Below, in pieces: positions 1 through 7,047 of a stretch of DNA of 36,411 nt (positions are counted from its first letter, which is position 1; every line of letters starts with the position of its first letter). A program made the position numbers and the translations under genes. The stretch comes from Candidatus Poseidoniaceae archaeon (GTDB lineage: Archaea; Thermoplasmatota; Poseidoniia; Poseidoniales; Poseidoniaceae). The stretch is taken from the NCBI GenBank assembly GCA_024958795.1, contig JANXHP010000011.1:1-36411 (forward strand), read 5' to 3'. The notes under the pieces were generated by a model. The model was not told the DNA's origin. It searched no databases and saw only the letters and a program-made list of their open reading frames with translations.

Positions 1-548
1 GTTCTCTTAGATTTGTGAGTGCCTTGTTGTGCTCCTTGTGCAAGATTGCGAAGTGCGACATCTAGGCGGCGAGAAGGAGAAGAATCAACAGCCTTTGGTT
101 GAGAAACTGCACCGAACTTAATTCGAGTGATTTCTTCCATTGGTGCAGCATTACAAATTGCGTCAACAAAAGTTTGCAATGGGTTAGAATTAGATTTTGA
201 TGCAATTTGATCTAATGCAGACTCAAATGCTTTCATAGCACCTTGCTTCTTTCCAGTGTATGGTCCAGTTCGCATCAATTTGTTGATATATCTTTCAACA
301 ACACTGAGCTTTGCTTTTCCAAACCAAGCATTTGCATGACGTCCACCAGTATGAGGGACACCCACAGTTGAGAGATTGATGTATGGTGCAAGTGCTGGGT
401 CTTTACAAGTGATTTCAGAAGCATCCCACTTACCGAAAACCAAAGTTCCAATACCTGCAATCGGACGAACGTCCTCAACAACTTCTTCAACAGTTTCTTC
501 AACAGTTTCTTCAACTGCTTCTTCAACGATTTCTGCATCTTCAGACAT
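1..548 (-). CDS. rps7: 30S ribosomal protein uS7, 3' end cut by window edge
   Basis: uS7 binds the 3' major domain of 16S rRNA and nucleates assembly of the small-subunit head. The reading frame is open from the ATG at 548 down to base 1, giving about 182 codons. It carries the archaeal/eukaryotic uS7 core: the stretch VERYINKLMRTGPYTGKK, then DAICNAAPMEEITRIKFG, then SRRLDVALRNLAQGAQQ. Roughly the last 45-50 residues of a normal archaeal uS7 lie outside the window. The ATG follows a GAGGTGA Shine-Dalgarno with a 6-base spacer, and the SD overlaps the TGA of the upstream uS12 gene, so the two are coupled. The protein opens with an acidic extension of about 20 residues encoded by a 12-base tandem repeat. 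EF-2 is often the next gene in archaeal str operons and would lie beyond base 1. Confidence 0.96.
   Translation of the reverse strand, partial: MSEDAEIVEEAVEETVEETVEEVVEDVRPIAGIGTLVFGKWDASEITCKDPALAPYINLSTVGVPHTGGRHANAWFGKAKLSVVERYINKLMRTGPYTGKKQGAMKAFESALDQIASKSNSNPLQTFVDAICNAAPMEEITRIKFGAVSQPKAVDSSPSRRLDVALRNLAQGAQQGTHKSKR
483..530. repeat. Four tandem 12-base repeats in the uS7 acidic leader
   Basis: The plus strand shows TTCTTCAACAGT twice (483-494, 495-506), then TTCTTCAACTGC (507-518) and TTCTTCAACGAT (519-530). On the coding strand these become Glu-Glu-Thr/Ala-Val units of the uS7 N-terminal extension. The array looks like a slippage-prone microsatellite kept in frame inside a ribosomal protein gene. 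Confidence 0.85.
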
Positions 549-559
549 GATAATTCACC

Positions 560-988
560 TCAGCGGATTGGCTTCTCCTTGCGTCCACGAACCATTTCGT
601 CAAGAGAAACTCCGTTAACTTGGATAACCTTGTAACGAACTCCAGGAATATCTCCGTAGGAACGACCCATACGTCCACCGATACCTTCGACCATTACCTC
701 ATCGTGTTCATCAATGAAGTTGATAGCGCCGTCACCCGGTGCGAATGCAGTAAGTTTGTTTCCGTTTTTGATAAGAGTTATCTTGACAGCCTTTCTGATA
801 CCAGAGTTAGGTTGTTTTGCTTCAATACCGACTTTTTCAATAACGATACCCTTTGCTTGAGTAGAACCTGCAAGAGGGTCGTGCTTAGCGCGAAGTTTCA
901 GCATGCGCTTCTTGTATCTACGATCTGACCATCTGAATTTTTGACGGTCTTTGGCCATTTTTGCACCTGCGAATAATCCTCTACCCAT
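560..988 (-). CDS. rps12: 30S ribosomal protein uS12
   Basis: uS12 sits at the decoding centre of the small subunit and controls accuracy. The 142-residue protein has the archaeal/eukaryotic pattern: [16 protein letters not shown] near the N-terminus, then [37 protein letters not shown] and a basic C-terminus ending [10 protein letters not shown] longer frame begins at 1030, but the family begins at about MGRGLFAG. Two adjacent ATGs (991 and 988) fit this. The GGTGA Shine-Dalgarno at about 993-997 leaves 4-5 bases before 988, so I chose 988. The gene is first in the operon with uS7, and its TGA lies inside the uS7 Shine-Dalgarno. It diverges from the UbiD-family gene. Confidence 0.97.
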   Translation of the reverse strand: MGRGLFAGAKMAKDRQKFRWSDRRYKKRMLKLRAKHDPLAGSTQAKGIVIEKVGIEAKQPNSGIRKAVKITLIKNGNKLTAFAPGDGAINFIDEHDEVMVEGIGGRMGRSYGDIPGVRYKVIQVNGVSLDEMVRGRKEKPIR

Positions 989-1028
989 CATAATCACCGC
1001 ATTGAAGCAGTTCGCCGACTTTCCTCCC

Positions 1029-1036
1029 ATATATCA
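1029..1036 (-). promoter_or_regulatory. TATA box of the uS12-uS7 operon
   Basis: Read on the minus strand, the divergent interval contains TTGATATATG. Its centre lies about 43 bases upstream of the uS12 ATG, which predicts a transcript start near 1005 and a leader of about 17 bases holding the GGTGA Shine-Dalgarno. It fits an archaeal TBP site in position and sequence; the assignment is by eye. Confidence 0.55.
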
Positions 1037-1147
1037 ACTAAACGGATATTGAAGGCTGTTGAGAACGCATAGCGTCATGCCTTTTCAAGTAATATTCTAT
1101 CTCTATTGATGAAGAAAGTTGAAACCTCTCCTAGAGGTGGGATGGGT

Positions 1148-2419
1148 ATGGCCTTTCGCGACCACCTCTCTGCAGCCACTACAGAAAAGGATGCAGTGAG
1201 TGTAATTCATGGGATGTTTGAGCATTCTAGAAACAATGGTCATCCACTTACAATTTTTGAAAACATTAGTGAATGCCCAGGTCAAAGAGCAGCTATCAAT
1301 TTATTGACAAGAGAGAGATTATGTGCAGCTATTGGAATTTCGCCGGAGGACTATATTGACACTTTAGGGTGGGCAATGTCCAACCCGTTACAACCGCAGA
1401 TAATAGAACCAAATGATTCTCCTTGCTTTGAAAACATTCAAGATGTTGTAGATATTACAAAGTTACCAATTCCACATCATTGGCCTCAAGATAGAGGAAG
1501 ATATGTTTCTGCAAGCGTAATAATTGCTGAGGATAATGGAATTCGAAATATGTCATTCCATCGCCAATTCGTTCGCGATGAAAATCACTTGGTAGTTAGA
1601 TTGGTCCCTCGTCATCTAAGGACTATGACAATGGCTGCAAGGGAACAAGGTCGTCAAGTAAAAATTGCAATCGTAAATGCACCTGATCCTGTAGTATTAT
1701 TGGCCGCAGCCATGTCATTTGATGATAATATTGATGAATTAACTATCGCCGCTGCTCTACATCAGAAACTGTATGGAACTCCACTCAAGTTAACAACGAT
1801 GCCAAATGGAGTTGTTGCACCTGCTAACTCGGAATATGTAATGTGGGGAAATATTACTTTAGAGAATGATGATGAAGGTCCTTATGTTGATATTACTGGA
1901 ACAGTAGATGATGTTCGCCAAGAACCGGTGATTGAAATTGAAGGGGTAGCGCATAGAAATAATCCAATATTCCATGCATTAATTCCAGGAGAAGCAGAAC
2001 ATAAGACTCTGATGGGATTACCTCGTTCTCCTACAATAAAATCAGCGGTTAACGAAGTAGTTGAATGTATAGATGTACACATGACTGAAGGTGGCTGCGG
2101 TTGGTTATCTGCTGTTGTAAAAATAAAGAAGGTCCACCAAGATGATCCGATTAAAGCAATTAATGCTGCTTTAGCAGGACATCGTTCAATGAAGATGGTT
2201 ACAATTGTCGATGAAGATATTGACATTACTGACCCAGTTAGAGTAGAATGGGCTATGGTCACTCGTTGGCAGCCAGATGTAGATACTGTAATCCTTTCAA
2301 ACCAGAAGGGGTCATCCTTAGACCCTTCAAGAAATGAAGATGCAACCACATCTAAAGTTGGCTTTGATGCGACAATCTCTTTAGACAAGAATCCTGATGA
2401 TTTCCATTCAGTAATGTGA
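1148..2419 (+). CDS. UbiD-family decarboxylase (candidate anhydromevalonate phosphate decarboxylase)
   Basis: UbiD enzymes use prenylated FMN to decarboxylate unsaturated acids. In many archaea the UbiD homologue decarboxylates trans-anhydromevalonate 5-phosphate in the modified mevalonate route to isoprenoid lipids; that role is established for the family and inferred here. The protein of about 423 residues has typical blocks: N-terminal FRDHL, the ITKLPIPHHWPQDRGRY stretch, MSFHRQFV, IVNAPDPVVLLAAAM, EYVMWGNITLE, and a C-terminal HRSMKMVTIVDEDIDITDP that matches the metal/cofactor end of UbiD. The frame extends back to a TTG at 1106 and an ATG at 1109, but GAGGTGG at 1134-1140 sets ATG 1148 (ATG 1142 less well). 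A TATA-like AATATTCT at about 1091 also predicts a transcript start downstream of 1109. The gene stands alone and diverges from the ribosomal operon. Confidence 0.85.
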   Translation: MAFRDHLSAATTEKDAVSVIHGMFEHSRNNGHPLTIFENISECPGQRAAINLLTRERLCAAIGISPEDYIDTLGWAMSNPLQPQIIEPNDSPCFENIQDVVDITKLPIPHHWPQDRGRYVSASVIIAEDNGIRNMSFHRQFVRDENHLVVRLVPRHLRTMTMAAREQGRQVKIAIVNAPDPVVLLAAAMSFDDNIDELTIAAALHQKLYGTPLKLTTMPNGVVAPANSEYVMWGNITLENDDEGPYVDITGTVDDVRQEPVIEIEGVAHRNNPIFHALIPGEAEHKTLMGLPRSPTIKSAVNEVVECIDVHMTEGGCGWLSAVVKIKKVHQDDPIKAINAALAGHRSMKMVTIVDEDIDITDPVRVEWAMVTRWQPDVDTVILSNQKGSSLDPSRNEDATTSKVGFDATISLDKNPDDFHSVM

Positions 2420-2477
2420 AATGCCGCAATAGTAGTTCCATTTGCGAATAGCGAAAAGTTGGTACATTAAGGCAGTT

Positions 2478-2504
2478 GTTTGAAGTGCTAATAGTGTTTC
2501 AAAC
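2478..2504. repeat. Inverted repeat before the TPR gene
   Basis: GTTTGAA (2478-2484) and TTCAAAC (2498-2504) form perfect 7-base arms around a 13-base spacer. The repeat ends 6 bases before the ATG at 2511, where no clear Shine-Dalgarno is seen. It could be an operator or a leader hairpin that affects translation; function is unknown. Confidence 0.4.
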
Positions 2505-2510
2505 GGAAAC

Positions 2511-3539
2511 ATGGCGAGTGAAAGTGGAGACCTTTTACAGCACCCTCGCCGTAATCTAGGTAATAGATATAGAACTCAAGCCCAAAAATTTGCTCGTTTG
2601 GCAGCAAAGGATACTTCAAGAGCTGAAGAGAATATGGCATGGGCTGAGCAAAATGCTAGACAGGCGATATTACATGATTTCACAGATCAAAGAAATTGGC
2701 AATGTTTGGCCGATATCAAACTAATCAATGGTGATGGTGAAGGACTAAATGCAGTATTAGAAGACGCTTTCATCATCCTTGGACGTGACCCAGAATTGGT
2801 TGAACAACTAAAAGATATTGATTTCCTATTGGTCGGAGTTGAATTACTAATAGCAGCATTTACTCGAGACCCATTAGATCCAGATTTATGGTGGGAAGTA
2901 ATTTCTAACAATGATGATAATCCCGAATTGGTTGAGCAGAGAATACTTGAATTTGCTCAACGATGTAGGAGATTAGATTTTAGTGACCAAAGAGCCAATA
3001 TCATCTATGGAAGGAGATTGGAGAGGTTAAGAGAGTACGGACATACTGAACTATTCATTGAACTTTCACGACATTTATTGGCCCATCGACCAAATAATCA
3101 TGAGTTATGGATGGAATTAGGTAGGCTACATGAGAGAAGGGGAGAGATAGATGAGGCGTGGTCTTGTTATGACCATGTTCAAACGATATTACCTCATCAA
3201 TCTCCAAGAGATGATTTCCTTTCTCGACTCAAAGGTGCGATGGATGGGGAAGAAAAACAACCTTGGTCAGGTCCCGATATCACCAAACGCTCTACATTCT
3301 TACAACAAATGGAAACACTTTCCAAAAGAATATCTAAAGAATCAATTCAAACACCTTCGCAACAAGATACTATGCCTGAGCCAGAATTAGTTGAAAAAGA
3401 GCATCCTGATTTGAAAAAGTTACGCGAATTATTGGATTCTGGAAATACCAGTGAAGCATTTTTCCTTGCAAGAAGACTTGTGGCTAGTGGTGAAGACTGG
3501 GCAGAAGAGTGGCTTAACAAGGCACAACAACAATTCTGA
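2511..3539 (+). CDS. TPR-like helical repeat protein, function unknown
   Basis: This is a soluble 342-residue protein with no signal peptide or membrane segment. Its centre (about residues 150-235) holds tetratricopeptide-like helical pairs: LLAHRPNNHELWMELGRLHERRGEIDEAWSCYDH is close to the TPR consensus (W/LG-Y/A-F-A-P). The N-terminal part (residues 15-130) is also helical, with repeated ARQAILHDF and ALEDAF-type helices. The linker at about 245-300 is polar and probably disordered. The last 40 residues (LRELLDSGNTSEAFFLARRLV) form one more helical hairpin. TPR proteins are usually scaffolds, and no catalytic motif is visible. The TGA overlaps the Shine-Dalgarno of the Nudix gene, so the two are co-translated. 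A specific function cannot be assigned. Confidence 0.8.
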   Translation: MASESGDLLQHPRRNLGNRYRTQAQKFARLAAKDTSRAEENMAWAEQNARQAILHDFTDQRNWQCLADIKLINGDGEGLNAVLEDAFIILGRDPELVEQLKDIDFLLVGVELLIAAFTRDPLDPDLWWEVISNNDDNPELVEQRILEFAQRCRRLDFSDQRANIIYGRRLERLREYGHTELFIELSRHLLAHRPNNHELWMELGRLHERRGEIDEAWSCYDHVQTILPHQSPRDDFLSRLKGAMDGEEKQPWSGPDITKRSTFLQQMETLSKRISKESIQTPSQQDTMPEPELVEKEHPDLKKLRELLDSGNTSEAFFLARRLVASGEDWAEEWLNKAQQQF

Positions 3540-3548
3540 GGTGGAGAT

Positions 3549-3971
3549 GTGGGTTGTCCGGATATGGAGAACGATGTACTTAGGCCTACTTTTGTTTTGG
3601 CCTGGGTGACTAAAAAAGGTGATTCAATTACTAAAATGGGACTTGGTGGTAGTGTCTTATTCGTTGAACATCCATCAAGAGGTTGGGAAATCCCTGGTGG
3701 ACATTTGGAGCAGGGAGAAACTGCTGAAGAAGCATTGATGCGAGAATTACTAGAAGAAACTGGATTGAGTGGGCAATTGATGTCATGGAATTGTGATTAT
3801 TATCCGAATGGTTGGGTGGGTCATGTATTAGTCGATGAGAAGTTACAGCAATCTTGGAATGTAGAAGACAAAAATGTACAACGCGTAAAATGGTGGAAAA
3901 CTACACCACCTGTAATACAGTGGACAGTACAAGAATTTGAAGATTTATCTGAATGGGCTTCTTCTCTATAG
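3549..3971 (+). CDS. Nudix hydrolase
   Basis: Nudix enzymes hydrolyse nucleoside diphosphates linked to another group, using Mg2+. A complete Nudix box is present: GGHLEQGETAEEALMREL followed by LEETGL, matching G-x5-E-x7-REU-x-EE-x-GU with every acidic ligand kept. At 140 residues it is a single-domain family member. The start is a GTG at 3549, set by GAGGTGG at 3538-3544, which overlaps the stop of the TPR gene; an ATG at 3564 is too far from that SD. The substrate cannot be predicted. The upstream stretch GWEIPGGHLEQGE resembles enzymes acting on sugar nucleotides or oxidised nucleotides, and the C-terminus is tryptophan-rich (VKWWKTTPPVIQW). It converges on the exosome block. Confidence 0.93.
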   Translation: MGCPDMENDVLRPTFVLAWVTKKGDSITKMGLGGSVLFVEHPSRGWEIPGGHLEQGETAEEALMRELLEETGLSGQLMSWNCDYYPNGWVGHVLVDEKLQQSWNVEDKNVQRVKWWKTTPPVIQWTVQEFEDLSEWASSL

Positions 3972-3983
3972 AATAAAATAACC

Positions 3984-5063
3984 TTATTCAGTTAGTAGAG
4001 TTAATTCTGCAAGACGAGATGACCACTTGCTTTTATTTCCCTCGTCTTGACATATTGCATGGCAAATAGCCGCTAATATTGGGTCTTCAACGGAATGGGG
4101 GTCATCCAATAATCTAACAAATAATTCTACATCAGCGATTTTATCAAGTTTTACAGCAATAGAAATTAGTGCACGAATATCTGGTCTATCTTCTCCAAGA
4201 GTCTCTTTAGGCAGGTTATCAATACACCAGTTGAAGACACCTTCAATATCTAATGGATTGACTTCCAAAACCGGTGCATCTTCGTTTAGATCAATTGGTT
4301 TTGAATTCTCAACTTGAACTGCCATCCTCTCAGCATCTTCCTTTTGGCTTGCAAGAGATAATTCAAGAAATAGTGAACCGGCTTCAAGTGCCATACCAAT
4401 CTGTTGTGCAATTATTGCATGTTCATGTGCATTCCAAGCATGACGAGCAGCATCGAACATTTGTCCAATAGAAGCTTTTATTCTACTTGCACCTAAGCGA
4501 GAAATAGCTATTGTTTCATGGGCATGTCCTCCACTTCTGGAAATATCCCCATACACTTGTAGTGCCATTAATTGCTGTCCAAGTGCCATGTGAAATGCAG
4601 CTTTATTGAGAAGTGATAAATCATGCTCTCTGCCAGCCTTTGCAACGCTCTTTAACCTTACTTCAGCCCAATCCAAATCATCTTTAGCAGTCTCAATATC
4701 ACCCATTTCAAAACAAACTAATCCCTTTTCCATTCTTAATCGTCCTTCCAATACTAAGTCACGTGTTTCTGCAGTTTGGCAGATTGTTATCGCTTCTTCA
4801 ATAGAAGGTAGTAAGTGAGTATCTCCTAACATACGTCGTCTAACCAACGAAAAGGTTGCTGCCTGTGCAGGAGTTAATTGAGGTGTAATTAATTCAATCA
4901 ATTCTGCAGCATCCAAAAATAGCGCAGCCTCAGCGATGTTAAGCCAATTATCAAAGCCCATCTCATCCCGCCAAATCGTTGCAGTTTCAAGGTCAACAGG
5001 CCCCTGCTTTCTCCATTTTGAGATAAATAATCCAGGTGCTTGTGAAACAGCAATATCACTCAT
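3984..5063 (-). CDS. TPR-like alpha-solenoid protein at the end of the exosome block
   Basis: This is a 359-residue soluble protein of almost entirely helical character. TPR-like pairs can be seen at about residues 100-135 (LEGRLRMEKGLVCFEMGDIETAKDDLDWAE), 145-175 (LLNKAAFHMALGQQLMALQVYGDI) and 185-250 (ASRIKASIGQMFDAARHAWNAHEHA, then ALEAGSLFLELSLASQKE). No catalytic motif, signal peptide or membrane segment is seen. The ATG at 5063 follows GGAGG with a spacer of about 8 bases, and the DHH phosphoesterase stop lies inside this spacing, so the gene is translationally coupled to the exosome operon. The product may scaffold a complex with the RNA-processing or chaperone proteins encoded upstream; this is inferred from position only. 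It has the same general fold class as the TPR protein at 2511 but no obvious identity to it. Confidence 0.8.
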   Translation of the reverse strand: MSDIAVSQAPGLFISKWRKQGPVDLETATIWRDEMGFDNWLNIAEAALFLDAAELIELITPQLTPAQAATFSLVRRRMLGDTHLLPSIEEAITICQTAETRDLVLEGRLRMEKGLVCFEMGDIETAKDDLDWAEVRLKSVAKAGREHDLSLLNKAAFHMALGQQLMALQVYGDISRSGGHAHETIAISRLGASRIKASIGQMFDAARHAWNAHEHAIIAQQIGMALEAGSLFLELSLASQKEDAERMAVQVENSKPIDLNEDAPVLEVNPLDIEGVFNWCIDNLPKETLGEDRPDIRALISIAVKLDKIADVELFVRLLDDPHSVEDPILAAICHAICQDEGNKSKWSSRLAELTLLTE

Positions 5064-5065
5064 TT

Positions 5066-6073
5066 TTAATCCTCCAGACGTTTTGTTTGAGTTAAGTGAG
5101 AAATAAATGCAGTCTCAGCGCGAACGATATCTGATTTGCCACTCCATCCAGCAGCTCCATCATGTCCTCCACCTTCACCACCAATTTGCTCAGCAACTTT
5201 TTGCATAATATTTCCTAAGTGAACACCAAGTTCGGTACTAGATCTCGGTGCTCTAGCCGTAAGGCGTGTAGTACCCTCACGGAATCTTGAAACCAAGGAA
5301 ACTTCTGCACCAGTTCCTAAAATTAGGCTTGCTAATCTTCCTTCTAATGTTCCTGAAGTTGTGTGAACTAGATTCCAAGGTCCTGCTTCAATACTATTGC
5401 AACGAGATAACCCACGAATTAGAGAGCCTCGCTCACTTGGAGTAGTAATTTCAGTTTCAACAAATTGTAAGAAAGAAGCATAATCAATCGATTCATCAGC
5501 AAGAAGGTCAACAGTTGTTTGAAAGGCGCCTAAATCAGCGTGCTTGAATCTTGCAGTATCTGTAATCAATCCTGCGAGAAGCATTTTCCGTACTGGAACA
5601 GTTAGTGATTCTGAATGAAATTTATGCAGATAATCACTGACTATTTGTGTAGTAGCTCTAACATTCCATTGCAAATAAATATCGGACTCATTCAAATTCC
5701 AATCATTAGTAGAATGATGGTCCAAAATACATAGAGGGATACCTTCTGGTAAATCTATTCCCACTTGTCCTTGTGATGCTGCATCGACTACAACAATGCC
5801 TCCCAGATTCACTGGCCAAGCAGGATTTTGTGCAGACATTTTCCTAAATGGTGCTTGCAATTTGGTTACTATTTTTTTTGCAACTCTTCCTAAGTGTAGT
5901 CCACCAGCCATCATGTTTGAGTTAATGGATGAAAGTGCAATAGCGGAACCGATTGTATCCATATCACCGTTTTTTCCAGTTAATACTGGTACAGCACCAC
6001 GAGAACAAGCATCATTCAACCACTCGTGTAATGCAACTAATTGCTCCACTTTGGATTGATTATCTTCACTCAC
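5066..6073 (-). CDS. DHH/DHHA1 phosphoesterase (RecJ/NrnA-like)
   Basis: DHH-superfamily enzymes hydrolyse phosphodiesters in single-stranded nucleic acids, short oligonucleotides, pAp or cyclic dinucleotides, with Mn2+. The 335-residue protein has motif I GDMDTIGSA (residues 36-44), motif II VVVDAAS (94-100, Asp97), motif III LDHHSTND (117-124), and a C-terminal DHHA1 domain with GGEGGGHDGAAG (about 298-309) for substrate binding. The histidine that usually precedes motif I is not evident (GKNGDMD). The start is a GTG at 6073 whose GTGA overlaps the prefoldin stop; an AGAGGGAGA Shine-Dalgarno supports it. Cytoplasmic; probably trims short RNAs left by the exosome, which is inferred from the operon. 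Archaeal exosome superoperons often end with such a gene. Confidence 0.9.
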   Translation of the reverse strand: MSEDNQSKVEQLVALHEWLNDACSRGAVPVLTGKNGDMDTIGSAIALSSINSNMMAGGLHLGRVAKKIVTKLQAPFRKMSAQNPAWPVNLGGIVVVDAASQGQVGIDLPEGIPLCILDHHSTNDWNLNESDIYLQWNVRATTQIVSDYLHKFHSESLTVPVRKMLLAGLITDTARFKHADLGAFQTTVDLLADESIDYASFLQFVETEITTPSERGSLIRGLSRCNSIEAGPWNLVHTTSGTLEGRLASLILGTGAEVSLVSRFREGTTRLTARAPRSSTELGVHLGNIMQKVAEQIGGEGGGHDGAAGWSGKSDIVRAETAFISHLTQTKRLED

Positions 6074-6384
6074 GACTCTCCCTCTAGGACCTTCTTGAGT
6101 TCTTGATAAGTTTCTACCAACTGTTTTTCTCTTTCGGAAAATCTTAGAAGATGTTCCTTCAGAGTTGTTAAGTTCGTCTTTAATTCACTCACCAATAAAT
6201 CTCTATCTGCAACTTCAATAAGAACTCCACTCAATTGCTTGTGTAAGGCAAGTTCACTTGGTTGGTCATTGACAGCACTAATCGTCATTTCCAATTCTTG
6301 AACCTGTGCATTTAATGAAGCCACTTGACTGCGAGCAGCCTGCATATTATTGACTACCATCTGAAGTTGTTCCATTGTCTCCAT
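6070..6384 (-). CDS. pfdB: Prefoldin beta subunit
   Basis: Prefoldin is a jellyfish-shaped hexamer (two alpha, four beta) that holds unfolded proteins and passes them to the thermosome. The protein of about 104 residues has two coiled-coil helices joined by a short beta hairpin: helix one with heptads around AARSQVASLNAQVQELEMTI, the hairpin HKQLSGVLIEVADRDLLVSE (beta-prefoldin type), and helix two around FSEREKQLVETYQELKKVL. Length and layout match the beta subunit; alpha subunits are longer with a second hairpin. An ATG at 6396 is possible, but GGTGAG sits just before the ATG at 6384. The stop overlaps the GTG start of the DHH gene. The alpha subunit is not in the window. Confidence 0.85.
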   Translation of the reverse strand: METMEQLQMVVNNMQAARSQVASLNAQVQELEMTISAVNDQPSELALHKQLSGVLIEVADRDLLVSELKTNLTTLKEHLLRFSEREKQLVETYQELKKVLEGES

Positions 6385-6402
6385 TGCTCTCACCATATTA
6401 TC

Positions 6403-6654
6403 TCAGGCGCTTGGGGTTGATGAATGCTCGTCAATTACTTTGAGAACATTATCTACAGCGATTAGACCTCTAATTCTAGTATTCCACATTGCTCTGAGGT
6501 CCTTTGCAACTAAATTATTCAATTCAAAGGAGAACTTTACTCCATCTTCAGTGAAGGTGGTTTCCTCATCAGTTGTCAAGCAATCGGCTAAGGCTTGAGT
6601 TTCTTGTAAACTACGTGACTCAACGGTCAATATCAGTTTCCAAGCCGGTGCCAT
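6403..6654 (-). CDS. pcc1: KEOPS complex subunit Pcc1
   Basis: Pcc1 is the dimerisation subunit of KEOPS, which makes the t6A base next to the anticodon of ANN-decoding tRNAs. The 83-residue protein matches the family in length and pattern: a beta-alpha-beta-beta-alpha layout with LTVESRSLQETQALADCL (strand then helix), VKFSFELNNLVAKD (strands), and LRAMWNTRIRGLIAVDNVL, which resembles the conserved LRAxLNSYLRWI helix of Pcc1. AGGTGG lies about 5 bases before the ATG. It sits between eL43 and prefoldin beta, the usual archaeal place for this gene. The other KEOPS subunits are not in the window. Confidence 0.82.
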   Translation of the reverse strand: MAPAWKLILTVESRSLQETQALADCLTTDEETTFTEDGVKFSFELNNLVAKDLRAMWNTRIRGLIAVDNVLKVIDEHSSTPSA

Positions 6655-6687
6655 AAATCCACCTGCCGTAACCCCGTAGGGTAAAGA

Positions 6688-7047
6688 TCACTCCTCTTCG
6701 TCAAGTTCGCCCTTAGCAAGACGACGCTCGTAATCAAGAGCAGCTTGTTGTGCGATATAAGCCATATCAGCAGTAGTTGCACCTTCAACAGAGCGTCGAA
6801 GGATACGACTATTTGCATCAGAAGCACGAGTGAATGGTTCCCAAGCACCGCCAGCGAATGTATGTTTACACTTTGAACAAGACCAAATTCCTACAGACTT
6901 ACGAGAAACCTTGCGGTATTGACAAACTGGGCAAGTGTACTTTGCATTCTTCTTTGCTAAAGCAGTACCTGCATTACGTCGAACGGAAACACCATATCGT
7001 GCTCCGAATCTTGCGGTTGCGCCTGCTTTTTGTGTTCTCTTTGCCAA
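6688..7047 (-). CDS. rpl37ae: 50S ribosomal protein eL43 (L37Ae)
   Basis: eL43 is a zinc-binding large-subunit protein shared by archaea and eukaryotes. The N-terminus has the typical RFGARYGVSVRRN block and the C4 zinc finger CPVCQYRK to WSCSKC, followed by FAGGAWEP. The protein is 119 residues, longer than the usual 80-95, because of a C-terminal tail after about residue 85 (helical, ending in Asp/Glu: GELDEEE). The start is a TTG at 7047, placed directly after the Rrp42 stop and supported by GGAGGGGA 6 bases upstream; no ATG is available in this frame near the start. The rpoP gene that often follows eL43 in other archaea is absent, since only 33 bases separate it from pcc1. Confidence 0.95.
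   Translation of the reverse strand: MAKRTQKAGATARFGARYGVSVRRNAGTALAKKNAKYTCPVCQYRKVSRKSVGIWSCSKCKHTFAGGAWEPFTRASDANSRILRRSVEGATTADMAYIAQQAALDYERRLAKGELDEEE

Noticed and set aside
376-618. Plus-strand frame opposite uS7 rich in Ser and Thr
   Set aside because: It is the antisense shadow of the acidic repeat of uS7.
6655-6687. Possible rpoP (RNA polymerase subunit P) between eL43 and pcc1
   Set aside because: Only 33 bases lie between the two genes, too few even for this small protein, and no CxxC motif is present.
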